Numbered from the stretch's first letter, positions 33,849-43,052 are shown. The stretch is DNA of 64,000 nucleotides from DASXYG01 sp036502625 (GCA_036502625.1 DASXYG010000032.1:1-64000); one strand, 5' to 3'. Notes: generated by a model not told the origin, from the letters alone. A program made the numbers and translations.

Positions 33849-35081
33849 TTGATCGATCGCGGTAATGCGGGCGTGAATACGGCCGGCGGCTGGCGCGATA
33901 TCCGGCTGCCCGGCCACCTGCTGCGCGAGCTCCACCGCGGATACGCGCCGCTGGAGTCACCGGCCGTCGGCTACGCGCTCGCCGCGGTGACGCTGGCGTT
34001 CGGCTGCACGTGGGCGGCGTTCTTCCTGTGGCGGCGGCGCGTACGGCCGCTGCGCCGCGCCTGGCCCGTGCACCTGGGCGGCAGCGTCGGCAGCGTCGTG
34101 CTGGTGCTGGCGACCGTGCTGGCGTTCGTCAACATCTACGCCGGCTACGCGCCCACGCTCGCGTCGGTGCCGTCGATGCTGGGCGGCACGTCCGCGTCGG
34201 CGATCGCGGCGCGGTCCGGCGGCCGGCTGCGGACGCTGGTGATCGGCGCGCCCCGGCTGCGCATCGCGCCCCGCACCGCGTACGTCTACCTGCCGCGCGG
34301 CTACGACGCGCCGCGCAACCGCCACCGCAGGTACCCGGTCGTCTACCTGATCCACGGCTACCCCGGCGGCGCGTACGACTGGCTGCGCGCCGGCCACCTG
34401 GCGACGATCATGGACAACCTGACGAGCGCGCGGCTGATCCCGCCGATGATCGCCGTCACGCCGGACGCCAACGGGTCGTGGTTCCACGACTCCGAATGCC
34501 TCAACCAGGTGCACGGGCCGCAGGTCGCCACGTACCTCACGCACACCGTGGTGGACACCGTCCAGCACCGGTACCGCGCGCTGACCGCGCGCCGCGACCG
34601 GCTGTTCGGCGGCGCGTCGAGCGGCGGGTTCTGCGCGCTGAACATCGGGCTGCGCTACCAGGCGGAGTTCGGCGCGCTGCTGGCGTTCGAGCCGTACGGC
34701 ACGCCGGGCGCGCCGCTGCAGCGGACGCTGCTCGGCGGCAGCGCGGCGCTGTACCGGGCGAACTCGCCGAGCTCCTACATCCCGCACCTGCGCCTGCGCC
34801 ACCGGGTCATCGCCTACCTCGACGCGGGCGGCGCGGCGCGACAGGACGTCGCCCGCGTGCGGCGGCTCGCGCGGATGCTCGCGGCGCGCGCCGACCCGGG
34901 CCGCACCGGCCGCTCCCGCCGCACCGTGGTCGCGTTCCGCGTGGTGCCGCACCAGACGCACACCTGGCGCGAGGCGGCCAACGGCCTGCCGTACGGGCTG
35001 GCGTTCGTCGCGCGCGAACTGCACCTGCGCACCACCGTGCCGCTGATCGAGGCCCAGCGGCGCGTGCGAACACGTCCGTAA
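33849..35081 (+). CDS. Membrane-anchored esterase, alpha/beta hydrolase
   Basis: A 410-residue protein. Two N-terminal membrane helices (residues 38-62 and 75-100) precede an extracellular alpha/beta hydrolase domain of the PF00756 type. Visible parts are YPVVYLIHGYPGGAYDW, the nucleophile in GGASSGGFCALNIGL, and the C-terminal His in VVPHQTHTWREA. The architecture is like that of the mycolyltransferase-related esterases of actinomycetes. TTG at 33849 follows GGGGGCGACC, a good ribosome site. A function in cell-envelope lipid or polymer modification is inferred. The two encapsulin shell genes start about 250 bp downstream. Confidence 0.83.
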   Translation: MIDRGNAGVNTAGGWRDIRLPGHLLRELHRGYAPLESPAVGYALAAVTLAFGCTWAAFFLWRRRVRPLRRAWPVHLGGSVGSVVLVLATVLAFVNIYAGYAPTLASVPSMLGGTSASAIAARSGGRLRTLVIGAPRLRIAPRTAYVYLPRGYDAPRNRHRRYPVVYLIHGYPGGAYDWLRAGHLATIMDNLTSARLIPPMIAVTPDANGSWFHDSECLNQVHGPQVATYLTHTVVDTVQHRYRALTARRDRLFGGASSGGFCALNIGLRYQAEFGALLAFEPYGTPGAPLQRTLLGGSAALYRANSPSSYIPHLRLRHRVIAYLDAGGAARQDVARVRRLARMLAARADPGRTGRSRRTVVAFRVVPHQTHTWREAANGLPYGLAFVARELHLRTTVPLIEAQRRVRTRP

Positions 35082-35334
35082 AGTGTCGAATTTCGTGGTC
35101 CGCCGGTTTTGTTTGGATGGGCGTACGAGACTTCTTTGAAACCGTCCGGGCCGCTGGATTGTTGATCAAAGGGCTCGGGTAGTGATGTCTGCGGCAAGCG
35201 GCGAACTCGTCGGGGTCGAATAATTCTCATAATTGCCCGCCCGCGAACTGGGCCGGTAATTCGTATGCCCAAATTCCCTTCCTTACGGCGTGCTCGACCG
35301 GCAGAGATCACGGAACAGATTGGTGGTAAGCGCG
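35082..35334 (+). promoter_or_regulatory. AT-richer leader of the encapsulin genes
   Basis: About 250 bp upstream of the first shell gene, clearly richer in A+T than its surroundings. It contains GAATAATTC (35218-35226), overlapping TAATTCTCATAATTGC, and another TAATTC near 35257. Runs such as TTTTGTTTGG (around 35107) and GAAACC also occur. No small ORF with coding character was seen. It is likely to hold the promoter and binding sites for the shell operon. Confidence 0.5.
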
Positions 35335-36750
35335 GTGACCGAGTCAGTTCAGGCCAACACCGGTACGGGCGGCGACGACACGCGGCTCAGCCTCGGCACG
35401 TCGGCGGCGCGGAACCTGGCCACGACGACCAAGTCCGTCCCCCAGATGCAGGGCATCACCTCGCGCTGGCTGCTGCGCGTGCTGCCCTGGGTGCAGGCGT
35501 CCGGCGGCGCGTACCGCGTGAACCGGCGGCTCAGCTACACCGTCGGCGACGGCCGGGTCACGTTCGTCAACACCGGCTCCGACATCCACGTCATCCCCCG
35601 CGAGCTGGGCGAACTGTCGCTGCTCCGCGGCTACGAGGACGAGGAGGTGCTCGGCGCCCTGGCCGACCGGTTCACCCAGCGGGAGTTCGCGCCCGGCGAC
35701 CTGATCGTCCAGTCGGGCCAGGCCGCCGACTCCGTCTACCTGATCGCGCACGGCAAGGTCGACCAGGTCGGCACCGGCGAGTACGGCGACGACACCGTCC
35801 AGGAGACGCTCACCGACGGCCAGTTCTTCGGCACGAGCGCGCTCGTCGACGACAACGGCACGTGGGACTACACCGTGCGCTCGGTGACGCCGACGACCGT
35901 CCTGACGCTCAGCCGCCAGGACTTCCGTACGATCGCCGACCAGGCCGAGTCGCTGCGCGAGCACCTGGTGCTCGCCGAGGCGAGCGAGGCCGTGGAGAGC
36001 AACGACCACGGCGAGGCGTCCATCGAGGTGGCGTCCGGCCACGACGGCGAGCCGGACCTCCCGGGCACGTTCGTCGACTACGAGGCGGCGCCGCGCGAGT
36101 ACGAGCTGTCCGTCGCCCAGACCGTGCTGCGCGTCCACTCCCGCGTCGCGGACCTCTACAACGAGCCGATGGACCAGGTCGAGCAGCAGCTCCGGCTGAC
36201 GATCGAGGCGCTGCGCGAGCGGCAGGAGCACGAGATCGTCAACAACGGCGACTTCGGCCTGCTGAACAACGCCGACCTGAAGCAGCGCATCACCACCCGC
36301 ACCGGCCCGCCCACCCCGGACGACCTCGACGAACTGCTCTCGATCGTGTGGAAGGACCCGTCCGTCTTCCTGGCCCACCCGCGGACGATCGCCGCGTTCG
36401 GCCGCGAGTGCAACAAGCTGGGCGTCTACCCGGCCGCCACGGACATGGGCGGCCAGATGGTGCCGTCGTGGCGCGGCGTGCCGATCCTGCCGTGCAACAA
36501 GATCCCGGTCTCCGACACCCGCACCAGCTCGATCCTGCTGATGCGCACCGGCGAGGAGCGGCAGGGCGTCATCGGCCTGCACCAGACCGGCATCCCGGAC
36601 GAGTACCAGCCGGGCCTGTCCGTACGGTTCATGGGCATCAACGAGAAGGCGCTGATCTCCTACCTGGTCAGCGCGTACTACTCCTGCGCGATCCTGGTGC
36701 CCGACGCGCTCGGCGTGCTGGAGAACGTCGAGATCGGCCGCGAGGGCTGA
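35335..36750 (+). CDS. Family 2B encapsulin shell protein (first)
   Basis: A 471-residue shell-forming protein of the family 2B type, related to EshA of Streptomyces griseus. The N-terminal shell arm (SLGTSAARNLATTTKSVPQM) is followed by an inserted cyclic-nucleotide-binding-like domain near residues 100-215 (REFAPGDLIVQSGQAADSVY, GQFFGTSALVDD). The HK97-like shell core follows from about 233 (DLPGTFVDYEAAPREYELSV, VADLYNEPMDQVEQQLRL). In the phosphate-binding cassette the usual Arg before A(T/S)V is Trp (GTWDYTVRS), so canonical cAMP binding is doubtful. The GTG at 35335 matches the second shell's start. It is 4 bp ahead of the second shell gene. Confidence 0.92.
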   Translation: MTESVQANTGTGGDDTRLSLGTSAARNLATTTKSVPQMQGITSRWLLRVLPWVQASGGAYRVNRRLSYTVGDGRVTFVNTGSDIHVIPRELGELSLLRGYEDEEVLGALADRFTQREFAPGDLIVQSGQAADSVYLIAHGKVDQVGTGEYGDDTVQETLTDGQFFGTSALVDDNGTWDYTVRSVTPTTVLTLSRQDFRTIADQAESLREHLVLAEASEAVESNDHGEASIEVASGHDGEPDLPGTFVDYEAAPREYELSVAQTVLRVHSRVADLYNEPMDQVEQQLRLTIEALRERQEHEIVNNGDFGLLNNADLKQRITTRTGPPTPDDLDELLSIVWKDPSVFLAHPRTIAAFGRECNKLGVYPAATDMGGQMVPSWRGVPILPCNKIPVSDTRTSSILLMRTGEERQGVIGLHQTGIPDEYQPGLSVRFMGINEKALISYLVSAYYSCAILVPDALGVLENVEIGREG

Positions 36751-36754
36751 GCGG

Positions 36755-38152
36755 GTGACCACCACCGAACCCGACCGCGGCACGGCCGAGGACCGGCGCC
36801 TCAGCCTCGGCACGTCCGCGGCGCGGAAGCTGGCCACGACCACCAAGTCCGTCCCCCAGATGCAGGGCATCACGCCGCGCTGGCTGCTGCGCCGCCTGCC
36901 GTGGGTGGACGTGCCCGGCGGCGCGTACCGGGTGAACCGGCGGCTGACGTACACGGTCGGCGACGGCCGGATCACGTTCCTCAACGACGGCGCGCGGGTC
37001 CGCGTCGTACCGCAGGAGCTGCGGGAGCTTGCGCTGCTGCGGGACTTCGCCGACGAGGAGGTGCTGACCGCGCTCGCCGGGCGGTTCACGCAGCGGGAGT
37101 ACCCGCCGGGCGAGGTGATCGTCGAGGCGGGGCGGCCGGCCGAGGAGGTCGTGCTGATGGCGCACGGCAAGGCCGACCGGCTCACCGCAGGCGCGTACGG
37201 CGACCCGGCGGTGCTGGGCAGCGTCACCGACGGCGGCCACGTCGGCGGGCAGGTGCTGTCCGGCGAGGTCACGCCGTGGGGGTTCACGCTCCGCGCGGCC
37301 ACGCCGTGCACGGTGCTGGTGCTGCCGCTCGCCGAGTTCCAGCGGATGCCGGGCGCGGACGGGCTGCGCGCGCACATCCGCGCCGAGCTGGCGAAGCCGC
37401 GCGCCTCGCAGACGCGGCACGGCGAGGCGTCCATCGAGCTGGCGTCCGGCCACGACGGCGAACCCGACCTGCCGGGCACGTTCGCCGACTACGAGTCCGC
37501 GCCGCGCGAGTACGAGCTGTCCGTGGCGCAGACCGTCCTGCGGGTGCACTCCCGCGTGGCGGACCTGTACAGCGAGCCGATGGACCAGGTCGAGCACCAG
37601 CTCCGCTTGACGATCGAGGCGCTGCGCGAACGCGAGGAGTACGAGCTCGTCAACAACACCGACTTCGGCCTGCTGCACAACGCCGACCTCGGGCAGCGCA
37701 TCCCGACCCGTACCGGCCCGCCCACACCCGACGACCTCGACGAACTGCTCTGCCGCCGCCGCGGCTCCCGGCTGTTCCTGGCGCACCCGAAGGCCATCGC
37801 CGCGTTCGGCCGCGCCTGCAGCGGCCGGGGCGTCTACCCGGCGACGACGACGGTCGACGGCGCCGCGGTGCCGGCCTGGCGCGGCGTGCCGATCTTCCCG
37901 TGCGACAAGATCCCGATCACCGATCGCGGCACGACGTCCATCCTGGTCATGCGCACCGGCGAGGACGACCAGGGTGTGATCGGCCTGACCAGGACCGGCA
38001 TCCCGGACGAGCAGCGCCCCGGCCTGTCGGCCCGGTTCAGCGGCGTCACCGACCAGGCGCTCCTGGAGTACCTGGTGACCGCGTACTACTCGGCGGCGAT
38101 CCTGGTCCCCGACGCGCTCGGCGTCCTGGAGAACGTCGAGATCACCGCTTGA
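36755..38152 (+). CDS. Family 2B encapsulin shell protein (second)
   Basis: A 465-residue paralogue of the preceding shell with the same layout: N-arm SAARKLATTTKSVPQMQGI, inserted cyclic-nucleotide-binding-like domain near 95-210, and shell core ASGHDGEPDLPGTFADYESA onward. The nucleotide domain is more degenerate (GGHVGGQVLSGEVTPWGFT), again without the cassette Arg. One residue is lost and several charges change in the DELLCRRRGSRLFLAHP segment. GAGGG lies 8 bp before the GTG. Two shells expressed from one transcript suggest a mixed two-component shell. The gene overlaps the convergent P450 by 11 bp. Confidence 0.92.
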   Translation: MTTTEPDRGTAEDRRLSLGTSAARKLATTTKSVPQMQGITPRWLLRRLPWVDVPGGAYRVNRRLTYTVGDGRITFLNDGARVRVVPQELRELALLRDFADEEVLTALAGRFTQREYPPGEVIVEAGRPAEEVVLMAHGKADRLTAGAYGDPAVLGSVTDGGHVGGQVLSGEVTPWGFTLRAATPCTVLVLPLAEFQRMPGADGLRAHIRAELAKPRASQTRHGEASIELASGHDGEPDLPGTFADYESAPREYELSVAQTVLRVHSRVADLYSEPMDQVEHQLRLTIEALREREEYELVNNTDFGLLHNADLGQRIPTRTGPPTPDDLDELLCRRRGSRLFLAHPKAIAAFGRACSGRGVYPATTTVDGAAVPAWRGVPIFPCDKIPITDRGTTSILVMRTGEDDQGVIGLTRTGIPDEQRPGLSARFSGVTDQALLEYLVTAYYSAAILVPDALGVLENVEITA

Positions 38153-39326
38153 CGGTCGTCCACAGCGCGCGGAAGCCGCGCACGGTGGGCGAACGGGTCC
38201 GGGTCGTGCGGGCGGGGTCGATCGCGTAGTCGGTGACGCGGGACGCCAGCTCGGTCAGCGCGATCCGGGCCTCCATGCGGGCCAGCGGCGCGCCCAGGCA
38301 GAAGTGCCGGCCGTTGCCGAACGGCACGAAGCCGGACCGGTCCCGGTCGAGGTCGAAGCGGTCCGGGTCGGGGAAGACATCGCCGTCGCGGTTGGCGGCG
38401 CCGACGAGGAGGAGGATCCGCGCCCCGGCGGGGAGACGGACGCCGTGCAGGTCCGTCCCCCCGGTGAGGGTGCGGGCCATGCTCTGCGCGGGCGAGTCGT
38501 AGCGGAGGGTCTCCTCGACCCAGTCGCCGACCCGCCCGCCGAGCACCTCGGCGCGTACGGCGGGGTCGCGTCCGGCGGCGTGCCACGCGTTGCCGATCAG
38601 GTGGGTGGTGGTCTCGTTGCCGGCGCCGATCAGCAGCGACAGCACGGCGGTGATCTCCTCGTCGCCGAGCCGGTCGTCGGCGTCCGCGGCCTCGATCAGC
38701 GCGGACGTCAGGTCGTCCGGGCGGGTGCGGGACGAGCGCCGGGCGACGACGTGCTCGTGCAGGTACGTCAGCAGCCGGATGCCCGCCTGCGCCCCGTCCG
38801 GCGTGATGTCGTGCACGGCGTCCGACCGCGTGGTCACCCGGTTGATCAGCCCGCTGAGCTCGGCGCGGTCGCCCTCGGGCACCCCCGCCAGCTCGCTGAT
38901 CACGTCCGCGGGCACCCGCGCCGCGAAGTCCGCCACCAGGTCGAACGTGCCCGCCTGGAGCGCGGCGTCGGCGTGCCGCGCGGCGATGCGCCGGATGCGC
39001 GGCGCCAGCTCGTTGACCCGCCGCTGCGTGAACGCCCGCGCCACCAGCCCGCGCGTACGCGTGTGCTCCGGCGGATCCATCGCGACGAACGACATATGCC
39101 GAGCCGCCTTGGGCCCCCACGACATCGGATCAAGAAACGGCCCGTTCCCACTGGAGAACAGCTCACTGTCCCGAAACGCGCCGAGCACGTCCGAGTGCCG
39201 CGAGAACGCCCAGAAGTCCTGCTCCTCGTTCCGATAAACCGGCACCTCGTCCCGCATCCGCGCGTAAGTCGGATACGGGTCTTCGTGCACCGCATGGTCA
39301 TACAGGCTGAACCCAACACCCACCAT
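38142..39326 (-). CDS. Cytochrome P450 (bacterial class I)
   Basis: A 394-residue soluble P450. Motifs are the I-helix GAGNETT, the K-helix EETLR and the heme loop FGNGRHFCLGAPLAR with the thiolate Cys. The substrate is unknown and no ferredoxin gene is adjacent. It converges on the second encapsulin shell (11-bp overlap) and is separated from desD by about 50 bp. Its N-terminus (VGFSLYDHAVHEDP) starts directly with the P450 fold, with no disordered targeting extension. ATG at 39326 and GTG at 39323 are both possible starts behind a GGGGG site. Confidence 0.9.
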   Translation of the reverse strand: MVGVGFSLYDHAVHEDPYPTYARMRDEVPVYRNEEQDFWAFSRHSDVLGAFRDSELFSSGNGPFLDPMSWGPKAARHMSFVAMDPPEHTRTRGLVARAFTQRRVNELAPRIRRIAARHADAALQAGTFDLVADFAARVPADVISELAGVPEGDRAELSGLINRVTTRSDAVHDITPDGAQAGIRLLTYLHEHVVARRSSRTRPDDLTSALIEAADADDRLGDEEITAVLSLLIGAGNETTTHLIGNAWHAAGRDPAVRAEVLGGRVGDWVEETLRYDSPAQSMARTLTGGTDLHGVRLPAGARILLLVGAANRDGDVFPDPDRFDLDRDRSGFVPFGNGRHFCLGAPLARMEARIALTELASRVTDYAIDPARTTRTRSPTVRGFRALWTTVKR

Positions 39327-39362
39327 GCCCCCGAGCATCACCCGCCGAACGGCCCGTGGGAA

Positions 39363-39384
39363 CCCCCGGAGGGCCTCTCAGCCC
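39363..39384. repeat. Degenerate copy of the 44-bp repeat core
   Basis: CCCCCGGAGGGCCTCTCAGCCC at the desD 3' end matches the core of the repeat at 10.9-11.3 kb (CCCCCGAGGGCCTCGCAGCCC) with a one-base insertion and one substitution. It overlaps the desD stop codon, so the last residues of DesD lie in it. A dispersed member of the same family is likely. Confidence 0.45.
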
Positions 39385-41177
39385 GCGGCGAGCGGGTTCG
39401 GGAGGGTGCCGGCGAGGTTGAGGGCGCTTGACGGGTCGTCCAGGTTCACCATTTCCTGGTTGTTTCTCAATTGGAGGCGGTTGAGGCAGGAGAGGGGGAA
39501 GCTCGGGGTGAAGAGGTTGTGTCTCTCGAAGCGGGTGGAGAAATTGGGGTGGGACTCTTGGTAGGCGTGGACGCAGGTCGCTACTGTGCGCCAGAAATCG
39601 GGTTCGGGGATTGTTTCTGAGGTGTCGAGAATGGCGCTGAGGAAGCGGAAGACGCAGTCGAAGACGTCCGTGAGGATGGACAGGGGCTTCAGGTGGTCGG
39701 GGACGTGGGCGCGGATGCGTTCCACCTCGGGGGGCAGCGGGGTGTCGGGGCCGAGGACGGCTATCTCCTCGCCGATGTCCTTGAAGACGGCGCGTACGGG
39801 GGCGCCGGACTCGTCCAAAACGAGGATGACGTTCTCGCCGTGCGGCATGAAGACCAGGTCGTACGCGTAGAAGCAGTGCAATAGCGGGGTGAGGTACGCG
39901 TCCAGGTAGCGGCGCAGCCACACATCCGGCGGCAGGCCGGAGCCGGCGATCAGCTCGGCGGCCAGCGAGCGGCCGTCCGCGTCGACGTGCAGGAGCGCGG
40001 CCATCGTCGTCAGCCGCTCGCCGTCGCGCAGCCGCGGCACCGGGCTCTCCCGCCACAGCGCGGCCAGCATCTTCCGGTACGGCGAGCCCTTCGCGGTCGC
40101 CGCCTCGTACTGCTCGGCGTGGTAGCCGACGGCCGCGCGCTCCCGCAGCACCGCCAGTCCCGTACGGGCCAGCACCGGGTCGGCGGCGACCAGTCCGGCC
40201 AGCCAGTCGTTGATGGCGGGTGTGGCGCGCATGTACTCCGCCGACAGGCCGCGCATGAACCCCATGTTCAGCACCGACAGCGCCGTCTTGACGTAGTGCC
40301 GGTGCGGGGCGGCGGTGTTGAAGAACGTGCGGATCGACTGCTGCGCCTGGTACGTGTCGTCGCCCGGCCCCAGGTGGACGAGGTTGCGCCGGGCGATCTC
40401 CCCGGCGAACGTCACCGCCAGCTTGTTCCGCCACTGCCACGGGTGCACCGGGATGAGGTGGACGTCGTCCAGCCCCAGGCCCACGTCGCCGAGTACGGCG
40501 GCGAACCGGCGCAGCGTGGCCGGGTCGAGCTCGCCCTCGACCAGCGCCGCGTAGTCGAGGTCGGCCGACGACGTGAACGTGGACCGGTCGCGCCGCGTGG
40601 CCAGCCAGACCAGCCGTACGGGCGCACCGGCCTCCGGCGCGTACGCGCGGTACTCCTCGGCGTCGAACCCGAGCCGCCCGCTGTTCGCCACGAAGCACGG
40701 GTGGCCCTCGGTCATGGCCGCCTCGATCGTCTGGAACGGGGCGCGCGCCAGCTCGGCGGCCGACCGGCCCGTACGGGACAGCTTGTACGCGGACGACGCG
40801 AGCGTGCTGGCGATCTCCTCCAGGTAGACGGGCAGCACGTCGCCGGACAGGCCGAGCGCGCCGCGCAGGTCGAGGATCAGGTCGAGCGCGTCCAGGCCGG
40901 GGGAGGCCGCCCCGTCCACCACGCGCACGACGGACCCGGCGTCGACCGCCCAGTGCTCCAGCGCCATCAGCCGCGCGGCGAAGCGGTACTCCACGGACGG
41001 GTCGTCGCAGGTGACGGCGTACGTACCGGGGTCGAGCGGACGCGGTACGACCAGCCGCTCGTGCGCGAACTCCGCGAGCGCCTTGCGCACGAGCAGCCGG
41101 TTGGCCCGCGCCCACAGCTCCGGCGTCAGGTGGCCGACCGCGTCGGCAACGGGCGTCACGACATCCGCCGCGGTCAT
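39378..41177 (-). CDS. desD: Desferrioxamine synthetase, NIS family (IucA/IucC)
   Basis: A 599-residue NRPS-independent siderophore synthetase. It joins and cyclises N-hydroxy-N-succinyl/acyl-cadaverine units with ATP to give desferrioxamines. IucA/IucC signatures are EGHPCFVANSGRLGF, IPVHPWQWRNKL, RTFFNTAAPHRHYVKTALSV and the C-terminal FhuF-like region with AYDLVFMPHGENVILVLDE. It starts 4 bp inside the desC stop and ends the operon. The last 300 bp are noticeably lower in GC than the rest and carry a degenerate repeat copy at the stop. Confidence 0.94.
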   Translation of the reverse strand: MTAADVVTPVADAVGHLTPELWARANRLLVRKALAEFAHERLVVPRPLDPGTYAVTCDDPSVEYRFAARLMALEHWAVDAGSVVRVVDGAASPGLDALDLILDLRGALGLSGDVLPVYLEEIASTLASSAYKLSRTGRSAAELARAPFQTIEAAMTEGHPCFVANSGRLGFDAEEYRAYAPEAGAPVRLVWLATRRDRSTFTSSADLDYAALVEGELDPATLRRFAAVLGDVGLGLDDVHLIPVHPWQWRNKLAVTFAGEIARRNLVHLGPGDDTYQAQQSIRTFFNTAAPHRHYVKTALSVLNMGFMRGLSAEYMRATPAINDWLAGLVAADPVLARTGLAVLRERAAVGYHAEQYEAATAKGSPYRKMLAALWRESPVPRLRDGERLTTMAALLHVDADGRSLAAELIAGSGLPPDVWLRRYLDAYLTPLLHCFYAYDLVFMPHGENVILVLDESGAPVRAVFKDIGEEIAVLGPDTPLPPEVERIRAHVPDHLKPLSILTDVFDCVFRFLSAILDTSETIPEPDFWRTVATCVHAYQESHPNFSTRFERHNLFTPSFPLSCLNRLQLRNNQEMVNLDDPSSALNLAGTLPNPLAAG

Positions 41178-41740
41178 CGGACGGCCTCCTTCGCACGGGC
41201 CGCCGCGTACGCCGCGCGGGTGCAGACGCTCAGGTACGCGGACTTGCCCGGCAGCTCGACGGTGTCCTCGATCGTGAAGCCCATCTCGGCGTTGCGCCGG
41301 TGGACGGCCGTGTTGCGCACGTCCGGCTCCGCCACGACCCGCCGCACGCCCGGGTCGGCGAAGATCATGTCGAGCACGGTGGCCAGCACCGCGGACGTGA
41401 ACCCGTGCACCGGCCGGGCCGACGGCGCGACCAGGAAGTGCATGCCCGCGTCGCCCGGCTCGGCGGCGTAGACGTGGCCCAGCTCGGCCGCGGGGTCGTA
41501 CCGCTCGGCCAGGAACGCCGGGCGGCCGTCGTGCAGGCCCAGGTACGCGGCGTGCCCCGGCGACGCCGCGACCCTCGCGAACTCGGCCTCGACCTCGGCG
41601 CGGCCCGCCCCGCCCATCATCCAGAACACCGACTTCGGGTGGGTGAGCCACGCGTGCAGCAGCGGCGCGTCGCCGGCCGGGTCGACCGTGCGCAGCGCGA
41701 ACGTGCCGAGCGCGGACGTACGGGTGAAGACCGTCGCCAT
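41174..41740 (-). CDS. desC: N-hydroxycadaverine acyltransferase, GNAT-like
   Basis: A 188-residue acyl-CoA N-acyltransferase of the IucB/RhbD/DesC type. It adds succinyl or acetyl groups to N-hydroxycadaverine. Family features are LRTVDPAGDAPLLHAWLTHP at the start, FWMMGGAG, and RVVAEPDVRNTAVHRRNAEM in the CoA-binding half. The start overlaps the desB stop by one base and the stop overlaps desD, so translation is coupled across all three. Confidence 0.92.
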   Translation of the reverse strand: MATVFTRTSALGTFALRTVDPAGDAPLLHAWLTHPKSVFWMMGGAGRAEVEAEFARVAASPGHAAYLGLHDGRPAFLAERYDPAAELGHVYAAEPGDAGMHFLVAPSARPVHGFTSAVLATVLDMIFADPGVRRVVAEPDVRNTAVHRRNAEMGFTIEDTVELPGKSAYLSVCTRAAYAAARAKEAVR

Positions 41741-43041
41741 CACGCCACCTCGTCCCGTACGCGCGCGTCCGCTTCCGGTACGCCGAACTCCTGGAACGCG
41801 ATCGACCGTTCGACCGGGTAGTACTCCCGGCCGAGCAGCCCGCGGATGACGCACGCGTTGCGGTACGCCGCCATGCCGAGGTCCGGCGCGGCGAAGCCGT
41901 GCGTGTGCAGCTCCGCGTTCTGCACGTAGATCCCGCGGCCGGTCACGTCCACGCTGTAGTCGCGGCGTACGGCGAACCGGCCCGCGTCGTCCCAGACGAT
42001 CCGGTCGCGGACCGGCGCGAGGAAGTCCGGCACGCGGTAGCGGTAGCCGGTGGCCAGCACCAGGCCGTCGGTGGCGAACCGGTGCTCGCGGTCCTGCTCG
42101 TACTGGCGCAGCCGCAGGTCGTACCCGGTGCCGTCCTGCCGCGCGGCGACGACCTCGGTGTTGGTCATCAGCCGCACCTGCGGCGCCTCGGTGCGGCCGC
42201 GCTCGTACAGCAGGTCGAAGATCGCGTTGATCAGGTCGCCGTTGATGCCCTTGTACAGGCCCTTCTGCGCGGCGCCGAGCCGGTCGCGGGTGGCCGGCGG
42301 CAGCCCGTGGAAGTAGTCGATGTACTCCGGCGACGTCATCTCCAGCGTGAGCTTGGTGTACTCCAGCGGGAAGTACCGCGGCGAGCGGGTGATCCAGGCC
42401 AGCTCGTAGCCGCCGTCCGGCTGGCCCGAGAGCAGGTCGTACACGATCTCCGCGGCGCTCTGGCCGCTGCCCACCACCGTGATCCGCCGCCGTTTCCGCA
42501 GCTCGTCGCGGTGGTCGAGGTAGCGGGACGCGTGCACGGCGCCGTCGAGGCCGCGGCAGGCCTCCGGCACGTACGGCGGCGTCCCGGTGCCGAGCACCAG
42601 CTTCCGCGCCCGGTACGCCACCTCGCGCCCGTCGTGGCCGGCGCGCACGACGTAGACGCCGGCGGACGCGTCGTACTCGACGGCCGTGACGTCGTGGCGG
42701 AACCGTACGGACGGCAGCCGCCCGACGGCCCACCGGCAGTAGTCGTCGAACTCGGCGCGCAGCGGGTAGAAGCTCTCGCGGATGTAGAACGGGTACAGTC
42801 GGCCGCGTTCCTTCAGGTAGTTCAGGAACGAGAACGGCGACGTCGGGTCGGCGAGCGTGACCAGGTCGGACAGGAACGGCGTCTGCAAAGTGCTGCCGTC
42901 GAGCAGCATGCCGGGGTGCCAGGAGAAGTCCGGGCCGCGTTCCAGGAACAGGCCGTCGAGCCCCTCGATCGGGTCGGTGAGGCAGGCGAGGCCGAGGTTG
43001 AACGGCCCGAGGCCGATGGCGATGAAGTCGTACGTGGGCAT
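41740..43041 (-). CDS. desB: Cadaverine N-monooxygenase
   Basis: A 433-residue FAD- and NADPH-dependent N-hydroxylating monooxygenase of the lysine N6-hydroxylase/IucD family, here expected to act on cadaverine. Motifs are the FAD site FIAIGLGPFNLGLACL, HPGMLLDGSTLQTPFLSDLV, the NADPH site TVVGSGQSAAEIVYDLL and the late LVLATGYRYRVPDFL. A GGAGG site lies before the ATG at 43041. It follows desA by 11 bp. Confidence 0.94.
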   Translation of the reverse strand: MPTYDFIAIGLGPFNLGLACLTDPIEGLDGLFLERGPDFSWHPGMLLDGSTLQTPFLSDLVTLADPTSPFSFLNYLKERGRLYPFYIRESFYPLRAEFDDYCRWAVGRLPSVRFRHDVTAVEYDASAGVYVVRAGHDGREVAYRARKLVLGTGTPPYVPEACRGLDGAVHASRYLDHRDELRKRRRITVVGSGQSAAEIVYDLLSGQPDGGYELAWITRSPRYFPLEYTKLTLEMTSPEYIDYFHGLPPATRDRLGAAQKGLYKGINGDLINAIFDLLYERGRTEAPQVRLMTNTEVVAARQDGTGYDLRLRQYEQDREHRFATDGLVLATGYRYRVPDFLAPVRDRIVWDDAGRFAVRRDYSVDVTGRGIYVQNAELHTHGFAAPDLGMAAYRNACVIRGLLGREYYPVERSIAFQEFGVPEADARVRDEVA

Positions 43042-43052
43042 GGCGCCTCCTC

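Noticed and set aside
38142..39326. P450 as encapsulin cargo
   Set aside because: It is convergent rather than co-transcribed and lacks a disordered N-terminal targeting extension. Only proximity supports it.
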